A DNA stretch of 24,403 bases, taken from the NCBI GenBank assembly GCA_032128395.1, contig JAQBGV010000134.1, positions 1 through 24,403 of the forward strand, written 5' to 3'. The notes under the pieces were generated by a model that was not told the origin of the DNA, ran no database searches, and saw only the letters and a program-made list of their open reading frames with translations. The DNA comes from JAQBGV01 sp032128395. Lineage in GTDB: Bacteria; Planctomycetota; UBA8108; UBA1146. Made by a program: the position numbers and the translations under genes. Positions 17,401 to 24,395 of the stretch are shown piece after piece (within the stretch, counting starts at the first letter, position 1; each line of letters begins with the position of its first letter).

Positions 17401-17709
17401 TTGACCAACCTGATCACCGTGAACACGGTGGCAGGGCCGGGCTTCTCCCGCGGGGACGTCAACCAGGATGGCTCGGTAGACATCGGCGATGCGATCGGCA
17501 CCCTGAGCTACATCTTCGGCGGGATCGTGCCGGGGAACTGCCTGGATGCACTCGACATGGCAGATACCGGGACGCTCGACATCGCGGGCCCGATCTACTT
17601 ACTCGGATACCTGTTCAGCAACGGACCCGCGCCGGCGGCGCCATTCGGCGCTTGTGGCGAGGACCCGACGGCGGACTCGATCCCCTGCGACGCTCCTCCC
17701 TGTCCGTAG
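14464..17709 (+). CDS. Large secreted mosaic protein: FG-GAP, FN3-like, amidotransferase-like, two PKD, dockerin
   Basis: 1081 residues from GTG. The signal peptide covers residues 1-26 (TIFGGLVFALGILCAGDLPAQ). Residues about 50-430 hold FG-GAP-like loops (FDLDGDIDLI, DLNGNGVDDLY, DVNGDGWRDIL, DLDGDGLIDIF, DIDGDGDNDVV, DFNGDGAHDIF). Two FN3-like modules lie near 437-512 and 517-600, each starting with a cysteine and an L.W strand. Residues about 603-815 look like a Rossmann or amidotransferase-like fold (DLILGFEADDNG, ALADYVSGGGQIYVSGGDF). Two PKD domains follow at about 825-903 (GWLWDFGD) and 907-985 (RTWVFGDGG). The dockerin-like tail is 994-1081; its second loop (DMADTGTLDIAG) is degenerate. 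No catalytic residue set is evident. A surface-binding or scaffold role is inferred. Confidence 0.93.
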   Translation: MSRQRTIFGGLVFALGILCAGDLPAQIWLGWDDVTATNISASPSVGANDIEEKDFATVDFDLDGDIDLICVRKLPFTTFGNRRNVIFENVFGVLTDVTDTLAPGMMIPDNARDVAVGNFNGDIWPDFAIANAGNAGSNGQQPRIFINLGDDVGGNWLGFVEEPARLPFLSAPSGAEPNFCAVAAGDLNGNGVDDLYFVDYQNTLEDILLINDGTGFFTNQTSLVPTSVTTSGFGLRAELIDVNGDGWRDILKNSAGSLSIAYNNGSGGFVVSQSPSVSAMYNFAAGDLDGDGLIDIFAVQDPQDQWLWNTSAPGATPITWQNVPITTSPLTTGFGGSVHIDDIDGDGDNDVVIADTDTDVPGCTRRLAFLRNNGGATPSIMDPYPANQWTVAHHQGVFDFAIADFNGDGAHDIFIGHCAGNDLYFQTTNIPGLLPPNQFSCPQVGLDVVLSWSNPDSYDDIVVRRDGLTIATLAGSATSFTDPIPGSGTRSYSLIATLGPDESSPASCVVVVSTVSPVLGLLCDQIGEDVQLDWTNQAPVGGGIYSGIRLERNGLVVASLPGTASSYLDLGPPLGLTSYQVIAEFGGEEAEPGLCTLSILPTNLTDLILGFEADDNGATDSVAALTNALGDNGIFSIVVEVQNVSDIAGQGFFLADFERVWVELGTWPNNKILSQAEGTALADYVSGGGQIYVSGGDFFCFNAETALHALTGIDTLACPDGNGLIQDVTGIVTANCDLLNFTPGPIPYTGETSFVDQLAPLTTGVETLRAAGSSYACGVLNTLPGGGSVISQSVEMGGIGAPHDKKDLVERYINCFGSTGGPLAPVAEFLGSPLSGTAPLTVNFTDLSAGTVTGWLWDFGDLGMSNAQNPSHTFTAAGSYTVDLTTTGPGGADTETKVGYISVGEPAPTANFTAVPTSGDAPLDVQFADTSTGVVTGRTWVFGDGGFSNSVAPLHTYTSAGTYTVSLTVSGPGGSDNLTLTNLITVNTVAGPGFSRGDVNQDGSVDIGDAIGTLSYIFGGIVPGNCLDALDMADTGTLDIAGPIYLLGYLFSNGPAPAAPFGACGEDPTADSIPCDAPPCP

Positions 17710-17779
17710 CGGGAGGGAGCCCGCAGGGTCGCGCTCTCTGGCGATCTACCGCCCTCACCCCGCGAGCGGAGTGAGGGCG
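17709..17779 (+). terminator. Two hairpins downstream of the mosaic protein gene
   Basis: GCGGG (17709-17713) pairs with CCCGC (17720-17724) right at the stop codon. CGCCCTCAC (17750-17758) pairs perfectly with GTGAGGGCG (17771-17779), and CCG/CGG inside it extends the structure around a CGAG loop. The second is the better terminator candidate; neither has a T tract. The rest of the gap up to 17978 carries no supported gene. Confidence 0.5.
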
Positions 17780-17963
17780 ACGATCGCCGATCGGCGAGGC
17801 ACTCAGACCGAGGTGGTATCATCGGGATCGGGCCCCACATCCCTGGGACCACCATCTCGAGCCATATCCCCTCCGACACGGTCGCTTGCAGTCACTGGAT
17901 TCCCGTCATTCGGGGGAACTGGACAATTTGCGGTGCTCAGGTCCGAAGGAACGGACCCGCTCC

Positions 17964-17978
17964 GGGAAGGGACTTCCC
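17964..17978 (+). promoter_or_regulatory. Ribosome binding site inside a small hairpin
   Basis: AAGGGA (17967-17972) lies 6 bases before the ATG at 17979. The same bases form a hairpin: GGGAAG (17964-17969) pairs with CTTCCC (17973-17978) around GGA. Another hairpin, GGTCCG/CGGACC (17940-17957), precedes it. Folding would partly hide the ribosome site. Confidence 0.45.
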
Positions 17979-19532
17979 ATGATCTCGCTCGCTCCCCGTG
18001 GGGACCGTCGGATCCTACGGACCCTCTGGCTCGCAGCTCCTGCCCTGGTCTGGATCTTGATCTCCGCCGGCACGGGCTCGCTGAGCGCGCAGGTGGTGTT
18101 CCCCGCTCCCCTCGGACCGATGCCGTTCCCCCCCGAGAACCCGCCGACGCCGCAGAAGGAGATGCTCGGAAAGTTCCTCTTCTGGGAGGAGCACCTCTCG
18201 AGCGATGACTCCACCGCTTGCGCGAGCTGTCACATCCCCGAGTTCGGGGGTGGGGACCCGCGCGCATTCGACAACCTGGCCCTCAATCCGGGAGCGGACG
18301 GACTGTTCGGGACCGAGGACGATGTCCGCGGTTCGGTCGGCGTTCCCCGGCAAGAGTGCGACGGGACCCCGATCCTGAATCCGTCCTTCCAATTCGACCG
18401 ACAAGTGACCGGTCGAAAGGCACCGACGATGATCGGCGCCGGCTACGCACCGGAGATTTTCTGGGACGGACGAGCCACGAGCGAGTTTCGGGACCCGATC
18501 ACCGATGGGGTGGTCATCGCAGCTGGCGGCGCGCTCGAGTCGCAGGCGGTGGGACCACCGCTCTCCGACGTCGAGATGGCGTGCGTGACGCGCGACTGGC
18601 CTCAGATCACCGCGAAGCTCGCGACGGTCACCCCGCTCTCGAGGGCGACCGACATCCCGCAACCGATGCTGAACACCCTCGCCCTCTTCCCAGGCGGCGG
18701 CTACCCAGAGCTCTTCAACTGGGCGTTCGGTACCACCGAGATCACCCCGGTGCGGATCGCCTTCGCGATCGCCGCGTACGAGCGCACGCTCGTCCCCGAC
18801 CACACCCCGTTCGATCTCTACGTCGCCGGAACGCTCGGTGCACTGACCCCGGACCAGGAGCAGGGACTCCTGCTCTTTCTCGACAACTGCACGCCGTGCC
18901 ACGACACGATCGAACTGTCCGACAACGACTTTCACAACATCGGAGTGCGCCCTTCGTCCGAGGACATCGGTCGCGAGGCGATCTCCGGAGACCCGTTGGA
19001 CACCGGGAAGTTCAAGACCCCGGGGCTCCGCAACGTCGCTCTCCGGGCGCCGTTCTTCCACAACGGTGGAAAGGCGACCCTCGACGACGTGCTCGCGTTC
19101 TACAACGGGGGCGGGGATTTCGCGGACAACCTCGACATCGAGATCGTCGAGTTGATGTTGGGGAACGGGGAGTTGGCCTTGATCAAGGAGTTCCTCGAGG
19201 TCGGTCTCACCGATCCCCGCGTCGAGTTTGCCCAGCCCCCGTTCGATCACCCGAAGTTGCAGGTGTTCTTCAAGCGGGGGGACTCGAACTTCGACGACGG
19301 GGTCGACATCGCGGATGCGATCCATCTGTTGAGTTACATCTTCCCGGTCGGAGCGCCGTTCTTGCTCACCTGTGAAGACGCCTCGGACGCGAACGATGAC
19401 GGTGGGATCGATATCGGGGATCCGATCACGGTACTCGACCGACTCTTCGTCGGCGCTCCACCGCTCGCGGCGCCGAGCGATCTCTCGCACGGACCGGATC
19501 CCACGGGCGATTTCCTCGGGTGTCTCGACTAG
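17979..19532 (+). CDS. Di-heme cytochrome c peroxidase family protein with dockerin-like tail
   Basis: 517 residues from ATG at 17979; the in-frame ATG at 17886 lacks signal-peptide sense. The signal peptide is about residues 1-38 (LWLAAPALVWILISAGTGSLSAQ). Two haem c sites are CASCH (81-85) and CTPCH (304-308), as in the bacterial CCP/MauG family. Other family signs are LGKFLFWEEHLSSDDSTACASCH-type context, GRKAPT near 145, FWDGRA (161-166), FKTPGLRNVALRAPFFHNGG (345-364) and LDDVLAFYN. Residues 430-517 add a dockerin-like tail (FKRGDSNFDDGVDIADAIHLLSYIF, then DANDDGGIDIGDPI). The enzyme should act outside the cytoplasmic membrane on peroxide or by oxidising a partner. The dockerin fusion suggests tethering to a surface complex. 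It stands as a single gene ahead of an ASPIC protein. Confidence 0.95.
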   Translation: MISLAPRGDRRILRTLWLAAPALVWILISAGTGSLSAQVVFPAPLGPMPFPPENPPTPQKEMLGKFLFWEEHLSSDDSTACASCHIPEFGGGDPRAFDNLALNPGADGLFGTEDDVRGSVGVPRQECDGTPILNPSFQFDRQVTGRKAPTMIGAGYAPEIFWDGRATSEFRDPITDGVVIAAGGALESQAVGPPLSDVEMACVTRDWPQITAKLATVTPLSRATDIPQPMLNTLALFPGGGYPELFNWAFGTTEITPVRIAFAIAAYERTLVPDHTPFDLYVAGTLGALTPDQEQGLLLFLDNCTPCHDTIELSDNDFHNIGVRPSSEDIGREAISGDPLDTGKFKTPGLRNVALRAPFFHNGGKATLDDVLAFYNGGGDFADNLDIEIVELMLGNGELALIKEFLEVGLTDPRVEFAQPPFDHPKLQVFFKRGDSNFDDGVDIADAIHLLSYIFPVGAPFLLTCEDASDANDDGGIDIGDPITVLDRLFVGAPPLAAPSDLSHGPDPTGDFLGCLD

Positions 19533-19534
19533 AG

Positions 19535-21244
19535 ATGCGTACTTCTCTCGAACTTCTCGCGCCCGGGGGCGCCGGCGAACGCCGGCGCCCCCGGGCGCTT
19601 CTCCGAGCGGCTCTCGGCGTTCTCGCATCGTGCGCGATCGTCGCCGCGGCCGACGGACCCGCCTCCCCCCGAGTACGATTCCGAGCGGAACCGATCCCGG
19701 GCTTCCAACACCGCTCGGGAGCGGCCGGGAAGCGGTACATCGTCGAGACGATGGGCTCCGGACTCGCCCTCCTCGATCTCGACGACGATGGCGATCTCGA
19801 CCTGCTCCTCATCGACGGCGGACCGATCGAGGAATCGGCGCGTGCGGACGCTCCGCCGAAGCCTCGTCTCTTTGCGAACCGAGGGGACGGCACGTTCGAA
19901 GACCGGACGGATGGGTGCGGCATCGCGATCGATGGCTATGGGATGGGATGCGCGGCGGGAGATGTCGATGGCGATGGCGATCCCGACCTGTACCTGACCT
20001 GCTTCGGACAGGACCGCCTCTTCCTCAACGAGGGTGGCCTGCGCTTTCGCGATGCGACGGCGGATTCCGGGCTCGGGGATCGCGGCTGGGGATCGAGCGC
20101 CGCGTTCGCAGACCTAGACGGTGACCACGACCTCGATCTGTACGTCTGCCGCTACCTCGACTTCTCCGTGGCGAACCACAAGGAGTGCTCGCTCGGCCGG
20201 GGAATCCCTACCTACTGCTCCCCGTCCGCCTACTCGGGGGTGCCGGATCTCCTCTACCGCAATCGAGGGGACGGTACATTCGAAGAGATCGGGGGCCGGG
20301 CCGGGATCGCCCACCCGGATGGAAAGGGGCTCGGAGTTCTGATCGGCGACCTCGATGGCGACGGTCTCCTCGACATCTATGTCGCGAACGATGGGGTCGG
20401 AAACGCGCTCTTCCGCAATCGAGGGGATGGCACCTTCGAGGATCGCGCTCTCGCCGCCGGCACCGCCTTCAACGAGGATGGCACCGCCGAGGCCGGGATG
20501 GGGATCGCGGCGGGAGACGTCGACGGGGACGGGACGGCGGATCTGCTCGTGACGAACCTCTCCGCCGAGACCCACACGATGTACTTCGGCGAGGGGGGCG
20601 GGTTCTTCCACGACGGGACGAGTTCCGCGGGCTTGGCGGCGCCGAGCCTCGCCGTCACCGGATTCGGAACCGCACTCGAGGACTTCGATCGCGACGGTCA
20701 TCTCGACCTTGTCGTCGCGAATGGTCACGTCATCGACAACATCGCAGAGTTCGGCGACATGTTCAGCTATCCCCAGCGCGACCAGTTCTTCCTCGGGACC
20801 GGGACGCGGTTCGGCGAAGTTCTGGACTGGATCGAGCCGCCGCTCCCTCCCGCGGTCGGTCGGGGTCTCGCGACCGGTGACGTCGATGGCGATGGGGATC
20901 TCGACGTGGTCGTGTCGACCTGTGGGGGGGCGGCGTTCCTCTATCGGAATCTCGCCGATGACGGCCACCACTGGCTGGCGGTTCGTCTGCGGGGTACGGC
21001 GGGGGAGCGAGAGGCGGTCGGGGCGCGGGTCGTGCTGCGTCGAGGGGCATCGGTGCAGCACCGAGTGCGGTGGGGGGGAGGGTCGTACCTGGCTGCGTCC
21101 GAGGGGGACCTGTGGTTCGGTCTCGGGGCGGAGTCGGGAACGGTCACCCTCGAGATCAGATGGCCGGACGGAGTGGTCCAGCGGCTCGAGGAGGTGGCGG
21201 TCGACCGTCTCATCCAAGTGCGACGTGTGGAATCTCCCCGATGA
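19535..21244 (+). CDS. ASPIC/UnbV FG-GAP repeat protein (CRTAC-like), secreted
   Basis: 569 residues from ATG at 19535, 2 bases after the peroxidase stop; no clear Shine-Dalgarno is seen, so the start is the weak point. A hydrophobic signal segment is at about 22-38 (LLRAALGVLASCAIVAAA) behind an unusually long n-region that is encoded by a perfect hairpin. The mature start has the CRTAC-type motif HRSGAAGKRYIVETMGSG (59-76). FG-GAP loops include DLDDDGDLDLL, DVDGDGDPDLY, DLDGDHDLDLY, DLDGDGLLDIY, DVDGDGTADLL, DFDRDGHLDLV and DVDGDGDLDVV. The ASPIC/UnbV domain is 480-569 (AVGARVVLRRG, IRWPDGVVQRL). It is a distant paralogue of the gene at 12384. The stop overlaps the next start as ATGA. Confidence 0.92.
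   Translation: MRTSLELLAPGGAGERRRPRALLRAALGVLASCAIVAAADGPASPRVRFRAEPIPGFQHRSGAAGKRYIVETMGSGLALLDLDDDGDLDLLLIDGGPIEESARADAPPKPRLFANRGDGTFEDRTDGCGIAIDGYGMGCAAGDVDGDGDPDLYLTCFGQDRLFLNEGGLRFRDATADSGLGDRGWGSSAAFADLDGDHDLDLYVCRYLDFSVANHKECSLGRGIPTYCSPSAYSGVPDLLYRNRGDGTFEEIGGRAGIAHPDGKGLGVLIGDLDGDGLLDIYVANDGVGNALFRNRGDGTFEDRALAAGTAFNEDGTAEAGMGIAAGDVDGDGTADLLVTNLSAETHTMYFGEGGGFFHDGTSSAGLAAPSLAVTGFGTALEDFDRDGHLDLVVANGHVIDNIAEFGDMFSYPQRDQFFLGTGTRFGEVLDWIEPPLPPAVGRGLATGDVDGDGDLDVVVSTCGGAAFLYRNLADDGHHWLAVRLRGTAGEREAVGARVVLRRGASVQHRVRWGGGSYLAASEGDLWFGLGAESGTVTLEIRWPDGVVQRLEEVAVDRLIQVRRVESPR
19559..19598 (+). terminator. Perfect 18-bp GC hairpin, terminator or attenuator
   Basis: Eighteen bases (19559-19576) pair without mismatch with 19581-19598 around a GAAC loop; the stem is all G and C and is followed by TTCTCC. 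It begins 27 bases after the peroxidase stop, where a terminator would be expected. It also falls in codons 9-22 of the following gene if that starts at 19535. No in-frame ATG, GTG or TTG lies just past the hairpin. Confidence 0.6.
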
Positions 21245-22824
21245 CCCCGGTGCTGCTCCTCTTCTCCTTCCTCGCCGGGCTCTCCGCGATCGACGACGGA
21301 TCCGCACTCGAGTCGACGCTCGAACGCGCTCGCGCTGCCCTTGCCGCTGGCCGGAGCGATGCCGCAGTGGCGCTCCTCGTTCCGCGTCTCGAGGACGACC
21401 GTGCCGCGATCGGGCCGCTCCTCCTCGAGGCGTTCCGGCGCAGCCAGCGCTTCGATGAAGGGCGCGCACTCGTCGCTCGTCTCGATCCCCCGGCGGAGGC
21501 CGGGACGCCGCTCATCATCGCGATCGCGCAGTGGGAGGCGGAGGAGGGTTGGGTGCGACGCGCAACCAAGCGGCTCGATGCAACTCTTGCTCTGCGTCCC
21601 GAGGACGGCGAGCTCCGGGCTGCGCACGCTCGACTCTGCCGCGCGCTCGGAGATCCCCGATCTGCTCTCGCGTCGGCGGACCGCGCGATCGCGGCTGGGA
21701 TCGACCCGGGAGAATTGGCATGGTTGCGCGGCGGGGCCCTGATCGAGCTCGGGCGGGGAGAGGAAGCCGATGTGCTGCTCGGCGCCCTGGTGAAAGCAAA
21801 TCCCGGTCACGTCGGGGCTCGGCTCACAGTCGCCCGGCGTGCTCGCGCCGGGGGGGATCACACGGCGGCGGTGGAGCAACTCTGGGAGATCCTGGAGCTC
21901 GCTCCCGATCACGCGGCGGCGCTCGGTGAGATCGGGAGCCTCCTCGTTCGCGACCCGAACACCCGACTGGTTGGGGTGCGACTCCTTTCGCGGTTCCGGA
22001 CGATTCGCGATCGCCGGGAACGCATCGAACGACTGACCCGCGAGCGGCGTGAGGGACGGGACACCAGGGAGCTCCGCGTCGAGCTCTCTCGGCTCTATCG
22101 AGCGGATGATCGACCGGCGGTCGCGCTCTCGACTGCCGGCTTCCCGGAATCCGACGGTGATCGGCCCGCCGATCTTCTTGCGGAGTCGGCCCGCGCCCTG
22201 CGCATGCTCGGGGATCCGCGTGCGGCGCTCGAGCGGTACGTTGTCGCGCTGCGCATGGAGTCCTCCCGGGCGGACCTGCGTCTCGAACTCGCCGAGACCC
22301 TGCTCGCTGTCGATGACCCCCACGGCGCCGGGACCGCGCTCGAACGCTGCAGCGGAGAGGTGGATTCCCGGCGATGGCGGCTCGCGGAGGTCGAGCGCTG
22401 CGCTCGGCTCGGACTGCCCTGGGAGCGGATCGCTCCGCTCCTCCTGGGTCTGCTGCGGGAGGACCCCACGGATCTCGAGGCCACTCTCGCCCTCGTCGAC
22501 GCCGCGCTCGCATTCGAGCATGCAGCGTCTGCCCGGGTGGAATTCGAGGCGATCCGCGCCGAGCACCCGACGGCCCTCGCACCCCGACTCGGCCTTGCCT
22601 GGATCACCCTCGAGTCATCGGCCCGGGGTGTAGCGGACACGGTCCTGGAAGCGCTCTCGGGTGAATTGCGGGACTGGGTCGTCGCGCATCCCGATGCGGA
22701 TCGCCCGGAGCTGTGGCACTGGTTCGCCGCACTCCACGAGGGGCGCGGGGAGATCGCGAAAGCCGAGTCCGCACGGCATTCGATGCGCCGTGCACGTGCG
22801 ATCGCGGGTCCATCGGACAGGTAG
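21241..22824 (+). CDS. Exported tetratricopeptide-repeat protein
   Basis: 527 residues. ATG at 21241 overlaps the upstream TGA as ATGA; the longer ORF from 21070 would run 170 bases inside the ASPIC gene. The N-terminus MTPVLLLFSFLAGLSA is a short signal peptide. The rest is helical repeat with TPR-like spacing of small and large residues, for example AALAAGRSDAAVALL, ARLCRALGDPRSALASADRAI, ALIELGRGEEADVLLGALV, AGGDHTAAVEQLWEILELAPDHAAAL and ALRMLGDPRAALERYVVAL. There is no catalytic motif. Its coupling to the FG-GAP/ASPIC gene suggests the two products work together in the envelope, as a repeat scaffold and a propeller. The partner and ligand are unknown. Confidence 0.9.
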   Translation: MTPVLLLFSFLAGLSAIDDGSALESTLERARAALAAGRSDAAVALLVPRLEDDRAAIGPLLLEAFRRSQRFDEGRALVARLDPPAEAGTPLIIAIAQWEAEEGWVRRATKRLDATLALRPEDGELRAAHARLCRALGDPRSALASADRAIAAGIDPGELAWLRGGALIELGRGEEADVLLGALVKANPGHVGARLTVARRARAGGDHTAAVEQLWEILELAPDHAAALGEIGSLLVRDPNTRLVGVRLLSRFRTIRDRRERIERLTRERREGRDTRELRVELSRLYRADDRPAVALSTAGFPESDGDRPADLLAESARALRMLGDPRAALERYVVALRMESSRADLRLELAETLLAVDDPHGAGTALERCSGEVDSRRWRLAEVERCARLGLPWERIAPLLLGLLREDPTDLEATLALVDAALAFEHAASARVEFEAIRAEHPTALAPRLGLAWITLESSARGVADTVLEALSGELRDWVVAHPDADRPELWHWFAALHEGRGEIAKAESARHSMRRARAIAGPSDR

Positions 22825-22829
22825 GACAG

Positions 22830-22876
22830 CTTCGACCTGTGCTCGAAGGCCCGGGCAGGTGGTGCGTCCTCGGGCC
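22830..22876 (+). terminator. Tandem hairpins after the TPR gene
   Basis: CTTCGA (22830-22835) pairs with TCGAAG (22843-22848), six bases past the stop. GGCCCG (22848-22853) pairs with CGGGCC (22871-22876). The two share one base, so they may be alternatives. There is no T tract. The gap to 23058 holds no other supported feature. Confidence 0.4.
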
Positions 22877-23058
22877 GGTGATAGGATAGGAGTCAGGTCG
22901 TCTCTCGATATCACCCCTGTCATCACCGCTGAGTTGCGCCGATGGTTCAGGACCGGGACAGCTCGGAACGGCGAGTCGCGAAGATCTTCTCTCGGATGCG
23001 GCACGATGGGTCGCAGCAATATTCTCACGAGCCCCGCGGCGTGCGGGGGGGGGCGAAG

Positions 23059-24321
23059 ATGGTATTGGAGCGACCCGAAATCGAGGCGAGGCATCGGCTC
23101 GACGTGGCCCCGGGGATTCTCGGGCGAATTCTCGCGGGCATTTTCACCCTGTGTGGATTGGCAGCGCTCGCCCCGAGTGCGGACGCACAGCCCACCGCAA
23201 CTCTGCTCGCCGGAAGCGGGGCTGGCTTCACGGGAGAGTCGGTGACGGTAGGGGTGTTCGTCGGTTGCACGGCGGAGATCGATGCGGTCACCTTTGGTCT
23301 CGCACACGACGAGGCGGTCATCTCCATCGGCAGCGCGCTCGCGGGTAGCGCATTCTCGACGGTTCCCGACTTCATCGACATCGACATCGCCCCAGGTGGG
23401 CTGACCTACGGCGTGATCGTCAGCTTTCCCCAGATGATTCGACTCGCAGCGATCACCGCGCACGAAGTGGTCTCGATCGAGTACGCGATCGACCTGACCG
23501 CGGTCCTACCCCAGTCCACGCCGCTCTCGTTCGTCCCGAGTCTCGGCTCTCCGCCGATCGCGATCGTCGTGGTCAGTGGGGTCGACGAGCTCATCCCCAC
23601 GACCACCGACGGTGTGATCAACGTGCTCGGCCCCGACTGCAACGGCAATTTCGTCATCGACTCCAGCGACATCTCGATCGGGACCAGTCTCGACTGCGAT
23701 GGCAACGGAGTTCCTGATGAATGCGCTATCGCCGCGGGGACGGACGGGGACTGCGATGGGGACGGTGTCCTCGATACTTGCGAAAGCGACTGCAATTTCG
23801 ACGGCTATCCCGACGATTGCGAGATCTTCGCCGCCCCGCCGCTCGACTGCGATGGGAGCGGAGCACTCGATTCCTGCGAGCTAGCTCTCGGGCTTCTCAC
23901 GGATTGCGATGCGAACGGGGTCCCCGATCCCTGCGATCTCACGGCGGGTGCCAGCGACTGTGACGGGAGCGGAGTCCCGGACAGCTGCGAGGTGGGACTC
24001 CCCGGCGCGGATACCAACTCGGACGGTGTCCTCGACGTTTGCGAAGTCCAGTTTCGAAGGGGAGACTGCAATGCGAACGGGAGCGTGAACATCGCGGATC
24101 CGATGGTGCTCCTGAACTTCGTCTTTCTCGATCCCGGACTCGTCGCCTGCGCGAGTCCTTGCGATGGGAACGCAGACTGCAACATCGATCTCCTCGATGC
24201 CGCGTTCATGCTCGCCTTCATCTTCATGGGCGGAGCAGCTCCGCCGCCGCCGTTCCTCGCCTGCGGAGTCGACCTAGCTGCTTGCGGTCACCCCTGCCCC
24301 GCGTTCGACATCTGCCCCTAG
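23059..24321 (+). CDS. Secreted protein: cohesin-like domain, acidic DCDGNG-type repeats, dockerin-like tail
   Basis: 420 residues from ATG at 23059; in-frame ATGs at 22942 and 22996 lack signal character ahead of them. A run of nine G (23045-23053) lies just upstream and may serve as ribosome site. The signal peptide is about 1-44 (ILAGIFTLCGLAALAPSADAQ). Residues 45-175 resemble a cohesin-type beta-sandwich (GESVTVGVFVGC...IDAVTFGLAHDEAVISI, LTYGVIVSF). Residues about 193-328 hold eight short acidic repeats of thrombospondin-type-3 character, e.g. DCDGNGVPDEC, DCDGDGVLDTC, DCDGSGALDSC, DCDANGVPDPC; they should bind calcium. Residues 332-420 are a cysteine-rich dockerin-like tail (RGDCNANGSVNIADPMVLLNFVF, then DCNIDLLDAAFMLAFIF). 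A surface scaffold or adhesin role is inferred. The cohesin call is by strand pattern only. Confidence 0.9.
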   Translation: MVLERPEIEARHRLDVAPGILGRILAGIFTLCGLAALAPSADAQPTATLLAGSGAGFTGESVTVGVFVGCTAEIDAVTFGLAHDEAVISIGSALAGSAFSTVPDFIDIDIAPGGLTYGVIVSFPQMIRLAAITAHEVVSIEYAIDLTAVLPQSTPLSFVPSLGSPPIAIVVVSGVDELIPTTTDGVINVLGPDCNGNFVIDSSDISIGTSLDCDGNGVPDECAIAAGTDGDCDGDGVLDTCESDCNFDGYPDDCEIFAAPPLDCDGSGALDSCELALGLLTDCDANGVPDPCDLTAGASDCDGSGVPDSCEVGLPGADTNSDGVLDVCEVQFRRGDCNANGSVNIADPMVLLNFVFLDPGLVACASPCDGNADCNIDLLDAAFMLAFIFMGGAAPPPPFLACGVDLAACGHPCPAFDICP

Positions 24322-24336
24322 GAGGCGGTCGGAAAA

Positions 24337-24395
24337 CCTCGATTCGGACGTCGCCGGCTTGGTCAGGCCCAGTCGGACGGCGGCTCAGATCGAGG
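24337..24395 (+). terminator. Inverted repeat at the window end
   Basis: CCTCGAT (24337-24343) and ATCGAGG (24389-24395) are inverted arms, with AA/TT pairs extending them past a one-base bulge. They follow the stop at 24321 and could be part of a terminator. The window ends eight bases later. Confidence 0.28.

Noticed and set aside
19520..19534. GTG at 19520 as the start of the FG-GAP/ASPIC gene
   Set aside because: It overlaps the end of the peroxidase gene, has no ribosome site and adds only five residues; the ATG at 19535 is simpler.
23045..23053. G9 tract near the start of the cohesin-like gene as a phase-variation switch
   Set aside because: With the start at 23059 the tract is outside the coding region, and G or C runs of 7-8 occur elsewhere in the window (about 6161-6167 and 1484-1491), so it is not special.
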